Source: Paracentrotus lividus | Taxonomy: Eukaryota > Echinodermata > Echinoidea > Camarodonta > Echinidae | Direction: 5' to 3' | Length of the DNA: 64,000 nt | NCBI GenBank assembly: GCA_940671915.1 | Contig: CALNVZ010003434.1 | Location: forward strand, 20,516,741 to 20,580,740 | Part shown: one piece after another, positions 1-13,496 of the stretch | Numbering within the stretch: the stretch's first letter is position 1 | Layout: each line of letters starts with the position of its first letter | Notes under the pieces: model-generated | What the model was told of the DNA's origin: nothing | The model's input: the letters and a program-made list of their open reading frames with translations, nothing else | Database searches by the model: none | Program-made: the position numbers and the translations under genes

Positions 1-3000
1 ACATAAAAGAAATACTAATGAACCCTCTTTTTCTTAGGCAAGGTTGTTGTATCCTTCTAAATTCCACCCACTCTTTCTGCGCAATGAGATTTTTACAATT
101 AATTTTTAGACACTTCTTTTTCATTTGTGCATGTCTCTTTCGAAATTGTATTGGAAGAAGAGAGGTTGAATATCAAAATGATGCCTATTAATTCTGATGC
201 ACACTAATTGTTAATTGCATTCACAAAGAAAAACACCAACCATTCGGGTTCCGTTTTTTCTGGGATGCTTTGTATAATGATTGTATTCCATACCCATTTA
301 ATGTGTGTCAAAGGAATGAGAGAACGACGCCCTCTCACTACATGTGTTCTTCAGAAAAGAATTCGAACAATGCATTTTTAAGTACGATATCGGGCCAACA
401 TGTATTCTGATAGTTTTAGCCAAGTCCAAGCTATTTTGCACGGTAACAAACGGGACATTCAGAGCCAAAATTAGGGCTTGTTTGAAAAATCTTTAATGAA
501 ATCTCAATCCTTCGATATATTCTTGAAGGTACTAAGAATCTTCAACAAAAACATACAAAAATAGTTGAAATAACTCAATTCATAATTAATTTATGATCAT
601 TTATTCGTCGGTAACAAACTGGACCAGAAAAAAAAATGCTTTGTTCAAATTTTGATTTTTTTGTTCACATATAAATCTGAATTTAAAAAGTAGATCTAAA
701 CTTCCATAGTCTTATCCTCTTAAACATGTAATAAATATTGTACGGACATATTTTAACGTTAATACAACTTCGAGTTGTCTGGCAAGGTCAAGTTTTAAAA
801 AACATGTTAGGTAACACACGGGACAAGTAACACATACGGGACAATTATTCCCTATAATATTTTTCATTAAAAAATTGGTGTAGCCAAGGCGTAGCAACAT
901 CTTTTGTTAAAAAATCTCATTGATAAAACAAAAGAAACTAATACAAAACACAAATGTGAAAAACATTTATTTTGTCTCATGTCTAAAGGTGGGAATTGAA
1001 GTAATAAAAATGCATGATTTTACATCAGCTCAGTAACTTTTGTGAAACTATTTCTGAGACCTGATTATTTTAAGTCTAAAAATATTTTAAGATATGTGCT
1101 AGGTTCGTGATATTTACACCAGAGTTAGCCAAGAAAATACAGAAAAAGAAAATGCATACTTTTTGGTTGTACTCATAATATGACAAACCTCTTTAAATGG
1201 TTGAAAATAGCATTTTTAATGCATTTTATAATTTTTTTTAATGAATATTAATGAGCCTTGTGACGTCATATGACCTGTAAATGACATTTTGACCTTATTT
1301 GCATTAAGTTCATTTCATACCCTTGAAACTTTTTGTACACCATTACAAACCCACTGACACACTTGACACAAAAATGGTCAAAAAGTCGAAAAATCCCCAT
1401 AGCGTGAACTTGCCCTTTAATGTTTTCTAATTTGTTGGTCTGCAAAGTTTATGTCAGAAAAATATCCAATTTGTGATGGAAATAATGTAGTCGAACATTA
1501 TACGAACATTTCTGAGTTTCTTTCAGAATTAAAATACATATTCCGCATTGGCCCTGCCTGACATAGCAGTTTATATTGTATGTAGATTGTATTTTGACCA
1601 TTAAAATGCAATGCGTCGAAGCGTTTTCCTTGTATCATTTAAAAATGTTTAAAAAGACAAAAATTAATACCTTGCCGCCTGACATGTAAAATGAGTTAGT
1701 CAAAATAATTTTTTTGTATAGTCTAAAGCTAAATCCGCTATTTACTCTAGTAACAAAATATTGTAGGCCCTAGCCAATATACTATCAATGAGCGATTTAA
1801 TATTGAATGTTGTTTTATTTAAATGACGTCACAACCAATCGATCAGAAATTATTATAAAGAAAAAAATGTCATCATCATCATATTGTTTGTCCAAGTGTC
1901 AGTATTGCTCGTGTAGCCGGGACCTCAAAATGAACCTGGCCGTGTCGAGAATTCAATAGCGACACCACAAACAACATAGGGAGGCGTTTTTGTGGTATGT
2001 TTGTGGTTTTTATTCCTCGATAGCCATTTTTCTTCTTGTCGCATTGTTGTTGGATATTATTCTTGTTCATTCATTTTTCCTTCTAAATTTTGTTTCCTTG
2101 AAATTGTTTACGAGCGATGAGGTATAGCAAAGTGTGATTCAAAGGTCGTCTGTTATTATATAGGAATATCACACTGATCATGTGTCATTTATTGCCTGTG
2201 ATAAAGCAATTCAAAATATGACTGTATAATTTGTTTGAATGGTCTTTCGAAGGAATGCAAAACGTGACCGTACAGAAACACATAACGGAAGTACCAGATT
2301 TATGATATGAACTTCAATAAGTATGGATTTAAAAAAAAAAAAATTGTCTAAAAGCGTGAAAGTGAAATCATTGAAAACTATGAATTTGTATTTTTACATG
2401 GACCTATCAGAATATAAGTGTAGTAGTTAGAACTTTATCAAATATACAGTTAGCATGTTTGATGTCCTTTTAAAATGATGGAAATTTAACTTTTAATGCT
2501 GGCATCATTTTTATTTTGCACATTTCAATTCATATCAGCAAAAGGTAATATGATAACAAATAATGTTTGATGTTCAGCAAACAAAGCGTAACATTGGAAC
2601 AAAATATCAGACATTGTTTTGAAAACATACATTATACACGATAAAAGGATCGGAAATCAAATGGTTAACACGACTTTGCAATTTTTTTGCTCATTTGAAT
2701 GTATTTCTTTCTACAGCCAACGTATAAAACAAAATGGATACAAATGTCATGGTGACGGTGATATGAAAATGTTTCCTGGGCTTTGAGAATCATAACAATG
2801 TGGTCTAAGCTTTATTCGCTGACCTTAAACTTTTATGCCAGGAACTGAAACCATATTTATTAAGGCGAATAACGGTATCTGGCGCCACAAAATGCTACGC
2901 ATGATGAAAAATCATGAAATTTGGTTTATGTGTTTGTTTGTTTGTTTGTTTATGTATTTATTAGACAAACTGCCTATACGTACGCACATAAAAGCGCTTA

Positions 3001-3154
3001 TTAATTCTATGATAAAATTTGAGCTGCCAAATATTTGGAACATTTTTGTCTACGTCGTTTGAGCTCCGGCATCCAGTTCCAGAACAAAATACTAATATTA
3101 TACGCTTTGGTAAAGGGTGGCAAAAGAATATCAATGCTGTACCAAAAGACGCTG

Positions 3155-3225
3155 GCGTAATAGCCGGGACTCGAACCCTGATATACCTCGGGGCGACACT
3201 CGGGCGACTTATCCACTCGACCATA
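3155..3225 (-). repeat. tRNA-like SINE head or tRNA remnant
   Basis: On the minus strand an A-box-like TGGTCGAGTGGATA is followed 40 bp later by B box GGGTTCGAGTCCC. No paired acceptor stem is evident, so this is more likely the Pol III head of a SINE than a tRNA gene. Its body would extend left toward about 3020. Confidence 0.55.
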
Positions 3226-6169
3226 TGAGAACTTCATTGACAATGTTGACATTGATTTTACTACTCCGAATGCAGACGCAAATAACAAGGCAAAGTTTGT
3301 CTTTAGTATGACACTACACGCTGTTTGCACACAAATACTAAAGCTTGTCTTTTCAGTGAATACTGAAGAGTTCCAGGGGAAATTGCTCGTTTTGAAGTTA
3401 AGTAACGTTTCAAAAAGTATTAACCTCACCCGTATACAACTATTGAATAGTCATTGTAAAGTGCATCGAGTTTGTGGGACTTCTGCGTACACTGTACTGT
3501 TCGACAAAATTGAATAGTAGTATAGTCTGAAATCATTTGCCGACCGGACTTACAGAAGAGTAGTCAGAATATTATAAACGCTCGTATTTACATACAGACA
3601 TAAACTACAAAATCGTTTCGCTGTCGTATTAAAATGTGATTCTCTCTTTTGAATGAATGATTTTCCCGAATGTCTTTGTGTTTTCCAATCACATGAACAC
3701 GGGTGCCAACTTTTTGTCAGATCGCAGCTGAAAATCTAACAACCGCCAAAAAAAAGTTTGGGATGATATCTTTATATCGTCTGCCTCTACTGCTGTCAGC
3801 TATACAGGTCTCCCGCTAAATTCAATTTCCGCTCGTTGGATGTTTTCATAGCTTACACTCTGTGGATGTTTTATTGAGGTTTTTCTGATGTCTTTATTGC
3901 GTTTGATGTGCTACTGGTTGTCAATTTAAGGAGAATATTATTGAAACTCGTATATATTGGAATATAAATCACTTGTTCGAGATTGACTTGCGAGCAGATT
4001 TCTCTGGGAATATATATTTCAAAGGAGAGGAATATGGAGGTAGGAATATTATGTACCATTACTTTTCTGTTGATTGTCAAAAAATGATTAATTCTGGATA
4101 TTGATTTCCTTTTGTTCTGAGTTTATATTCTAAAAAAGAACAATATTGATGTCAACATCTGGCGTCTGGTTGATGGTTATTAACTTTTCTGTGTTATGAG
4201 CTTAACTTTCTTCTGTCATTTCTATGTCTCTCAATAAATAAGGCAAAAGAGTAAATATAATAATTATAGTAGTAGGTGTACTTGTATGTATATTTATGTT
4301 TTTTGTAATGATGTAAACATTATAAATAGGCCTATAACAATTTAAGGTGTAAATCTATAATCTATAAAATGTTTGAATACATTTCAAATACGATAATGGA
4401 TAAAAACATTGTACAATACAACGTTGATGCAATACACAATACCAATACAATACAATAAGCAATGTTGTGTATTTGTTTGTTTTAATTGCAATAATAGTAT
4501 TGTCTAAATATGCCTACGACATGATCAACGTAATATGTGATTTATTATGTGCAAGGAAATCGACATGTCAACGAATCAGTCAAATAAAAGCAATGAAATA
4601 ATGCGTTGTATGATTTAATTTACGTGTAGGTGTTAACGTAACAAAAATACGGTACCAATGACAAGAGTTGTACATAATATAGCACTTTGATTTATTACGG
4701 CCAATTGTGATTGCTGAATGAAATGGTCAGTGATCTTGATTGGAATAAAATACGAGTAATGCTAAGTTTCGATGGCAACGGTCATGATCACATATCAACC
4801 TTGGCACAGTACAGCATGAGTGCTCCATTTTATTTATAACTGATGACGATGTCAGCATAATTATAGAGCATGTAAAGAATTGGGGGCAATTAAAGGATAA
4901 AATCAGCCCCATATTGTTCTGTGTTTGTTGATTTTGATTGAAATCGTTTAACATGTTTCTACGTTTTAACAGATACAATACATTTACATGAGAATTGCAT
5001 GATCTTAAGATTGTTTACTATAATATTAGACAATATTACAAAGTTTAGAATAAGGAATAATAATTATTTTATTTTTTTATTTTTTTATTAATTAACCTCT
5101 TTTTCATAACTGATGAAACATGTTCCATATTAAGTCGTAACCCAATGATTTTGATCTATTAATCTCCATTCTTCTTCTACGTTGATTCTCGGTATACCGT
5201 ACCTCGCCAAGTGTTGTATCTTTTTAAATTTATTTTTAGGCCAAGGTCTTCGTCGTAGCCCCCAAAATAGAACTATTGCTAGACTTTACTAGCTCTCTCA
5301 GACTTCTGAGTCGCCTCTTGACATGCTTGACTTAGGTTTATTTTACCCCCATGATACCCGAGCGTACAATATTTGTTGTCATGGTAATGTGAGTCACAGA
5401 GAAATTAATAAAATATTTTTTTAAACAAAATATAATAAAGCAATAAAAATTACATTTTTTAAAAAAGAGTTAACATTTTCTGCTTATTTATATTATATTT
5501 CATTTTTTAATGCACTTGGTTTCTAATGAAATTTTGTTTTATATTATGAAGTCAAAGTATTATATTTATCACTGTCATCAGAAAATTGGGGGTGGCTGAA
5601 CAGGCTAAAATTCACATATTTGGTTATTTTCGCGTTTTTTTATACACGTTTACTAAAAAGGTGTGGGTGAAGCCCCTTCCCCCCCCCCGGCTCCCCGGCT
5701 CCGCGCCCCTGAACCGGAATGCATCTCTGGGTCCTTCGAAATATAGTTTCATAGCAAAAAAAAATAATAATAATAATAATGATGCATATACAACCATGTA
5801 CCTGGCGTACATGTTTATTTCTCTCGCTATGTTTTCACCAGTGAATCCAACGTATTAATGGTCCAGTCACAATGTTAGCAAACACACAGGACCGATAGTA
5901 AACCGAACACTCATTTACATTACCCGAATATATGCGCGTATCGTACATTCTGGAAGTGCTTGACCAGAGTGACTGCGATGCTAATTTGACTGAGCAGGCG
6001 ATGAAAATCAAACTGCGATCGATATCAAAGCGAATCGATATGATTTCATTAACCATATTTCCCTCCACAGATTTGACTAATCGTATTTACTAGTATAATG
6101 ACGCTTTAAATCTATAGGCCTATATTTACTCATTATGGGTAAAGGACATTAAAATATCCGTGAAATCCC

Positions 6170-6300
6170 GTATCAGGACAACTAACCCCACGGAGATTTA
6201 CCCAAGGACAACTACCCCCAAAAATACGGTTAGTGTTATGTGTATGGCTAGGTGGTAGATTTTTGGCGGGTGAGTTTTCCGGGTGTATAGTTGTCTAAGA
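6170..6300. repeat. Copy of the aggacaactaacccc family
   Basis: It contains aggacaactaaccccacgg, aaggacaactacccccaaaa and a facing tatagttgtct. Similar in words and order to the end of the window (63886-63990). Confidence 0.5.
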
Positions 6301-7486
6301 ACTGTAAAATACAATCCTTTTTTCTGCTTGATTTGTCACAACCCTTGGAAACTATAGTAGTCCTATCATTATGAATTTTGCCCTTAGTTACTCGAACTAA
6401 TAAATTCACATGACGTCATAAAATTATAACGATCGATGATTATTCGGTTCAATTCTTATTATGATTATCGTTGATGAAAGAAAAAAGTGTTGCTAACATA
6501 CATGTACGAACTTTTCGTTTTGTATCAGAGACGGAAAAATACATTTGACAATCTTTTGCATGAGTGGAATATTTACTGACAGTGTAATGTTTACATAGCA
6601 TTGTATTGCGAGGGTATTCAAGTCCGTGGGATAGTCGAAACTATACACTGATGACAGGAATAACTTTTATTTTGATTTGGTCTTAGTGGAGTTAGAATGA
6701 ACTATGGGCTGTTGAACATTGTCATTCAATGAATCAGAATATTCGTTTGCATTCCAATATAATCAAGTTCAATTTTAGGATTTTATTTCCAACATTAATT
6801 TTCACAAAAGACACAATAGACATATAAGAAACATATACAAAACAATAGAAAAAAAATAGTTTGATCATGCTCTTTTGAGGGGACGCTCAAAGCCCAGATT
6901 GGACATTCGCATAAACTCCTACAAACAGTAATAATTATATCATCCTATAAATATTTCAATACATAAAACAAAGCAAACAAAACCATCACTGTCTTTCACC
7001 AACAACAAATAATTGGGAGAGAAAATAAAGGGGGAAAAAGGAGTAAAAGCAAGAATTTGCAGAGAAATATAATAAGAATAATTAAATGATACATTATATA
7101 CTGCGTAAGTATTATCAACATTATCCATGGTTAATGTGGTTTGGGGATTTAAAATATGTCCTTATTCAGGAAACACCTTGGCAGTAGCAGATAGAAAAGA
7201 TTAATGTCTGAATCCATGGAGTCGCATGATAGTTTGTATTTTTTTACCATGGACCTAATACCCTTTGTCAGACATATAAGAGGTATGTTTGGTCCATCGT
7301 TTACCAGATTATGTGATTATATTCCTGTTTTTATTTCATTTACAAAAGCAATGTGCCACTAAAATAAATTTCTAAATCCTAACTGCGAGGATGAAAGACA
7401 AAATACATTTCATGCTCCACTGACATCGAAGAATGGAAAATTTAGGATAGTAAACAAGGTAAATGTATTCATAATAATTTTGATTT

Positions 7487-7552
7487 TGATTTATTTATTT
7501 ATTATTTTTTTTATTTATTTATTTATTTATTTATTATTTTATTTTTTTTTTA
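7487..7552. repeat. (TTTA)n microsatellite
   Basis: tttatttatttatttatt units followed by a T run. Confidence 0.9.
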
Positions 7553-8699
7553 GAGGGAGAAAAAGAAAAAGAAAAATGGCAACAAAGATAAATCTCTAGT
7601 ATTTTGGGATGAATATAAAATAAAGGGACAAAATAATCATGACTATCAATGTAATGCAAGAGGAAGATATTTATGATAACCATGGTAACGATAATTTGGG
7701 TCTGTGACGATAGACCTAGATCATGACAATGGATATAAAGTATTAGAAAAGTCACAAATTGAATATTTCCTGCCTCAACTAGGATGTTATGACTGCCTTC
7801 TTAATGCTACTGAATTTGACGCAAACCCCTCCGTATCTTATATGATTCATGTTGTCAACATCACAACATTATCCATGTTCATTAAAGTAGTCCGTCTTGA
7901 AATTCGTCTTTGAAAGAAATTATAGCACTAAGTATTTGGTCAATATTAGAATAGAATGTCTTCTCCAACATTTAAAGGCCATTGCGTGCTTATTCATCCT
8001 GGCTTCGCCAGAACGCCTCCAAAGAAAGTTTCTGAGTGGCTTTAAAACTTTTTATGCTCCTTTACAGTTTGTTTAAATACCTATTATATAATAAAATGCC
8101 TTATCTAAGAAGGTCTTGTACGATTTTGTACGCCATTTACCATTCGCCCCCAAAACCCTTCACGAAAATCTAAGTACAGTGATCTAATGAAGATGTATTA
8201 CATTTTAAAAGATACGTAGCACGTTCTACGTACTTGCACTCTATATATACTGTGTAAATCTTCTCAGCGTGGCACTTTCGTTCGTAATAAAAGAAGCATG
8301 CATGTCTATACTAACCACGATAATAAATCGTGTTTTTATTGCTTCTTGCTCACGTTCAAGAAGATTACTCTAATGCATCACAAATAGATAGAAAAGCCCT
8401 TCAATGGCGGCTTTAGAAGAAACCACGAAAGTACAATCATGGTATGGACTCTTCCAACCGTTTAATATAACGGGCTCGTTTTAAGTACACACACCTGCAT
8501 CAACATATGTTTTTCTCTATATGTTTTTATATGTGTATAAAATACCTTCGGTCTGTGGACATACAAAATCTCAACAGAAACAGATGCGAATGCCGACAAT
8601 AGTGATAATTATGTCTATAGTATGCGTCTTCAAATTCACTGGGTTATGATACCAACTATACTTTTACTACCATATACTCGTATCAGAAAAGGCAATATC

Positions 8700-8701
<2 letters not shown>

Positions 8702-8733
<32 letters not shown>
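8702..8733. repeat. (GA)n microsatellite
   Basis: Nearly pure GA run just before the (AAG)n tract. Confidence 0.9.
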
Positions 8734-8734
<1 letters not shown>

Positions 8735-8801
8735 CAAAAATAAGGAGAAAAGTCACTGGTGACAAGAGTCAAATGTCTGATTGCCAATAAACCTAACGTA
8801 A

Positions 8802-8802
<1 letters not shown>

Positions 8803-8832
<30 letters not shown>

Positions 8833-9128
8833 AAGAAGAAGAAGAAGAAGAAGAAGAAGAAGAAGAAGAAGAAGAAGAAGAAGAAGAAGAAGAAGAAGAA
8901 GAAGAAGAAGAAGAAGAAGAAGAAGAAGAAGAAGAAGAAGAAGAAGAAGAAGAAGAAGAAGAAGAAGAAGAAGAAGAAGAAGAAGAAGAAGAAGAAGAAG
9001 AAGAAGAAGAAGAAGAAGAAGAAGAAGAAGAAGAAGAAGAAGAAGAAGAAGAAGAAGAAGAAGAAGAAGAAGAAGAAGAAGAAGAAGAAGAAGAAGAAGA
9101 AGAAGAAGAAGAAGAAGAAGAAGAAGAA
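8803..9128. repeat. (AAG)n microsatellite, about 108 units
   Basis: An uninterrupted AAG/GAA run of about 326 bp. It creates a poly-arginine open frame that is not a gene. Confidence 0.98.
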
Positions 9129-10160
9129 ATATTATTGATTCCCTCTTAAAATGAAATATTAAAACGAGACGTTAGAATTGATAATAAAGAGGTTAAGAGG
9201 CACTTTGGCCTGACAAATTATCAGTCTGATACTAAGAATTAAAGAATGATAGACAATAACCAAATAGTGATGATAATGTCTAGTTAAATCGAGGTGGCCC
9301 TAAACTTATCTAAAACATAGATAACTTAAATTAATTGGAATATAAATGTTTGTCTATCATTAATTGTTTTTGACATTCAATTTGGTTTCACATCCTAAAC
9401 CGATCATAAGTTTAAGAATTTCTCAATTATTCAGACAGCATTTTGTAAGAAATATGACGTGGATCAAAGATGCCATATGAGCAGGGCCGTGTTTTACCAA
9501 TTTTTACCCGTTTTAAGCCTCCTTTCTATATTTTGAAGTGGGGCGTTCTGGGCCTGGACTTGATTATTATGAAAATAATAATAAGTTTTTAAACGCTTTT
9601 AAAATTCTGCAAATGTTACAATTAAAAGAACCACTTCCTCATATTTGTCACGAATTTCAAGTCGAACTGGCCCTGATTTTGTAAAGAATAAATAAAACAA
9701 TGTGGACTTTCATCCTATTTAAACATGGAATGTGAATATCTTTCTTATCTAACATCAAACAACACCAGTGTGTATACATTATAACCATCGAGTTCACCTG
9801 AACCTCTTTTGAGTCCCCCTGATACTCCTTTATGTGATACACTTCCTTATTAGAATACCTAATTATGATACAATTTTTAGGTATTGAAATGATTTTTATT
9901 ACTATTCCATTTCATATCCATTAAGAGAATATTAACATCACATTATTAAAAATCATTTCAAATAGTTCACTGAAGATATTTTACTGAACGACTAGAACTC
10001 TGTTGTTGTATTGAGATCAATATTGGGATCAACCTTCGAGCTATATTCGTACAATAACTTGAAAAATATTTTGAGCAAGTTTCATTCTCGTATCGCGTTT
10101 GGTTCTAAATCTGGCCTGAGGCATTAAAATGTATAAATATAAAGTAAAGCAAGTTAGCAT
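9129..10160. other. AT-rich non-coding stretch
   Basis: Between the (AAG)n tract and the tandem duplication. No gene, repeat or RNA recognised. Confidence 0.6.
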
Positions 10161-10475
10161 TATTATGATGGAACTATTTCACGTTTGTAAAGACCGGATG
10201 AGTAAAACGACATCCAATGGGCAAATGCTTTGAACATGTACCAGGGATCCTCCTATATATTTATTTCAAACTCGACAAAGTCCATTTGAAGAAAAATAAA
10301 TGATGTTTTATGCTGTGGAACTATTAAGTAGGAAATATTTCACGTTTGTATCCGGATGAGTAAACGACATCCAATTGACAAGCGTTTTATAAATGTACGA
10401 GTTTTCATATTCTATTCATTCTAAACACGATAAACGCCATTTGAAATAAAAGTCATGATATATGCTGTGGATATT
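10161..10475. repeat. Tandem duplication of ~155 bp
   Basis: Two diverged units (about 10161-10316 and 10317-10475) share atttcacgtttgta, ccggatgagtaaa, cgacatccaat and atgctgtgga in order. Confidence 0.8.
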
Positions 10476-10961
10476 TCAAGTCTGATTGACCTTGCCAGTT
10501 GCCATGTATCATGTCTATTGAGACTATAGTCTACAATTGTATCAATGCCAAATCTATACGATTTTGGCCGATAACAGTTCTCCACGAGTTCATGTGTTTA
10601 TAAATATCTCATTTGAAGGGAGGCGGGGGGGGGGGGGGGGAGGGTAATTTAATAATTTTCTGTATACCGTGAATACTAGTCAGTTATCGCAAATTTATGA
10701 AACAAGCATCCCAACATTAAGTACATTCGAGTTTAAATCTCGAAATATATTTCTTGAAAAACCTTTTTTCCCCTTCTTCTTTAATCACTTTTTCGAAGAG
10801 GTTCTTGCTTGCTTGAGCCCCTGTCACATTTTCCCCAAACAAACCAATGACTTTGCAATTGGGACGATGTAAATATGTGCACTGTCTGCTGCTATATATA
10901 GTCAGTCTGAAACCGTTCTGGTCCGTTGTGACCGGGGTCCCCATTCAATCACACCTTAGGG

Positions 10962-12577
10962 GGCCGTCACACTGAGGTCGTTCTATAACGTTCTTGCCCG
11001 TTCTTTAAAAAATTGCTGAACGGGCTTTGGTCGGGTTGGAACTTATAACTTTGAAAAATAATTTCTTGAATACGATACTAGGCAGTTCATAAATAGTTCT
11101 CGTTACGTCAATTCCGTCTTTATCGCGTCCGCAATACGTTGTTATCCAGTTCAGACAGAGTAAACAGCTCGTTCACTCTATACCGTTCGTAGCACGTCCA
11201 AACCGTCACTAATGTGACTATGCGCAGCATGATAAAAGTTAGGTACCATGTTCGTAGTACGTCCTTCTCGTTCAGAGCCAGTCCTACCCGTTTAAAAAAC
11301 GTTGTCACTACGTTTAATTTTAGAACTGGAAGCCAGTACGATATTTTTGAACATGTTAAAAAAAAAATCGGAATGCCTTTCCGTTCTCTCCGTTCGGGCC
11401 CGTTCGCCAAGTTCGTAAACAGATTGTAAACGGTCTGTACTAGATTCTAAAAGGTCTGTACTACGTTTAGTCCGTTTGTAAACAGATTGAGCCCGTTCAA
11501 CAAGAGCTACCAAGAACGCAGTGAGAACTAGCTCAGTGTGACGGGAATTATGACATGCCGTTCTGTTTAAAAATCGAAACGTATTGCTATCCAATCCCGT
11601 GCTATAAGGTCCTGAGCAGATTGAAATAGGTCTCAAGTACGTCTACTCCGTGTGTACATAGATTAAGCCCGTTCTGCAATAATTTCAATAACATGGTAAG
11701 AAATTGTTCAGTGTGATAGTAGTATAAGCGAATAGATCAGCTATTTGATTGCCACACATTAATTGTTACAATTACAGAAATCTCACAACTTTTAGAATAA
11801 ATACGAAAAACAGCCATTGGTCCGAAAAAGAACGCGACGTACATTTGACCTAATTATTTCTGGATTAAGATGAACAACGTTCGTATACAGTCGGATTTGT
11901 CCTCAATACGTCCATCACGTCTTTGCCTCGTCTGCAGTCCGTTTGTATCTAGTTAAAATCGGGTGAAAATGACCGTTTCCACGAAACAGAGCCCGTCTGA
12001 AACAACCCAAACCCGTCCCCAGTTAGTTTCAACCCGTTCTTAATCAGTTCCAACTCGTTTCCAATGCGTTTCGTCCCGACCTATCTAGTTCTGGGTCGTT
12101 TTTAATCCGTCAAAATCCGTTCTTACTCGTTCTTACGTCGACCAAACGGCCTCCAGAAAGTTCATCTGGTTCTTACTGCGTCATTATCCGTGTCTAGAAC
12201 GTGTTGAACGCAAATGCGTGCCCGTTTCCCATAAAAACCCTAGCCCGTTTTTGCCAGACCTCATGCGTCTTCGTAACTTCAGTATCCTGCTCGTTTGTAA
12301 GACGTCCTAGCACATCTTTAGAACGATTTAAGTACGGCAATTTCGTTTGTAGTACGTCCATCTCGTTTCAGGTACGTTGCCATCCCGTTAAATTTTAGGA
12401 CGAGATGGGCGCCCGATTTTTTTTAACACTTTTTTTGAAAATCCGACCGAGCTAGTCCATGAAGTTCGTAAACAGATCGTAAGAAGTATTTACTACGTCC
12501 ACTCAGTTTACACACAGACTATGCCCGTTCGGCAAAATTTGCAAGGACGTAGTAGGAACGAGCTCAGTGTGACGGGG
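10962..12577. mobile_element. 1.6-kb inverted-repeat element made of cgttc/cgtcc words
   Basis: The left end GGCCGTCACACTGAG and right end CTCAGTGTGACGG are inverse. The interior is unlike the surrounding AT-rich DNA: it is packed with degenerate words of about 10 bp (cgttc, cgtcc, cccgtt, aacagatt). Internal end-like copies occur at about 11532-11544 and 11709-11720, suggesting nested or tandem elements. No open frame of interest. Confidence 0.72.
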
Positions 12578-12740
12578 GTATTACAGGTAAATCAACACCA
12601 GGTCCAAAGATGCATGCGCCATTGATTCCAAACGTGTTTGCTACCCAAAGGAATTGCGCTCCAATTGTCATTGTGACACTTCCAATACATGTCACCTAAA
12701 AGGGTTGCTGTGGAGAGACAGACTGGCAGACTTTTGAGGG

Positions 12741-12890
12741 GAAGAGAAAGAGAGAGACAGAGAGACAGAGACAGACAGACAGACAGAGACAGAGAGAGAA
12801 AGAGAGACAGAGACAGACAGACAGACAGAGAGAGAGAAAGAGAGACAGAGAGACAGAAAGAGGGAGAGACAGAAAGAAGAGAGAAGGGGG
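12741..12890. repeat. (GAGA/GACA)n microsatellite
   Basis: Mixed gaga and gacaga units over about 150 bp, giving spurious open frames on both strands. Confidence 0.95.
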
Positions 12891-13396
12891 ATGGAGATGG
12901 TCAAGAGGGAGAGAAAAATTAAATAGGTGATGAAAAGTAATTTTTTTTATTGTATAATGGCTCCCTTCTCATGAAAACCAAATGATAATCCTAATATCGT
13001 GTTTTCCTCTCATTTTGTTTGTTGGAACGTTTTAATTTCGATGAAAGTCTACCTTTGTTTATTAATTTATGTTTTTTTTTTTTTAATAAATTATTTCATA
13101 GCCTAGAACTTACGTTTTACGTTCCAGTCGACAACCTAATCAAGTATATGCATTGTCATAACGTGACGTAACGTAACGTTAAAAGACATTCTTAGTATCT
13201 CGAATACTACTTCGAAGTACTGTACGATATAAGTCTTATACTTACCTCCTTTTTCCTATGTTGTCTGCAGCACTGTGTTTGTCAAATACATTGTACCGTT
13301 GATCAAAATGATATAAATATGATTTCAATAACTTAACTAACAATAACTAATGTGTGTGTGTGTTTTTTTTTTTTTTTTTTTCATGATACCTTACAG

Positions 13397-13496
13397 GGTC
13401 AGTCGGGCAGGGAGTACGTGGGGTTCGCCACACTACCAGAACAGATGCAGAGGAAATCAGTCAAGAGAGGATTCGAATTCACATTGATGGTGGTCG
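13397..13496 (+). CDS. Septin exon: N-terminal segment before the P-loop
   Basis: The acceptor ttacag follows a poly-T tract and the donor is gtaagt. It reads [20 protein letters not shown] and then [13 protein letters not shown] in phase 0, ending with one base of the P-loop glycine codon. [10 protein letters not shown] followed by a basic RKSVKRG stretch is the classic septin start of the G domain; the basic patch binds phosphoinositides in characterised septins. It is the most upstream exon I can support. The following intron is about 13 kb and holds the hAT-like element, the LINE and several MITEs. Confidence 0.93.

Larger units (their letters stand above)
1..8700. other. AT-rich non-coding region
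   Basis: Besides the tRNA-like remnant (3155-3225), the aggacaactaacc repeat copy and the (TTTA)n run, I see no exon with both splice sites and a recognisable product. Open frames are short and AT-driven. A word ggtaacaaacgggaca recurs with changes at about 440, 610 and 811. This may be upstream of the septin gene or part of its first intron. Confidence 0.6.

Noticed and set aside
1240-1425. Possible right end of a TTAA MITE (gaacttgccctttaa)
   Set aside because: No matching left end was found nearby, so the element cannot be delimited.
8759-9154. 131-residue open frame, nearly all arginine
   Set aside because: It is the translation of the (AAG)n microsatellite; no splice sites or conserved flanks.
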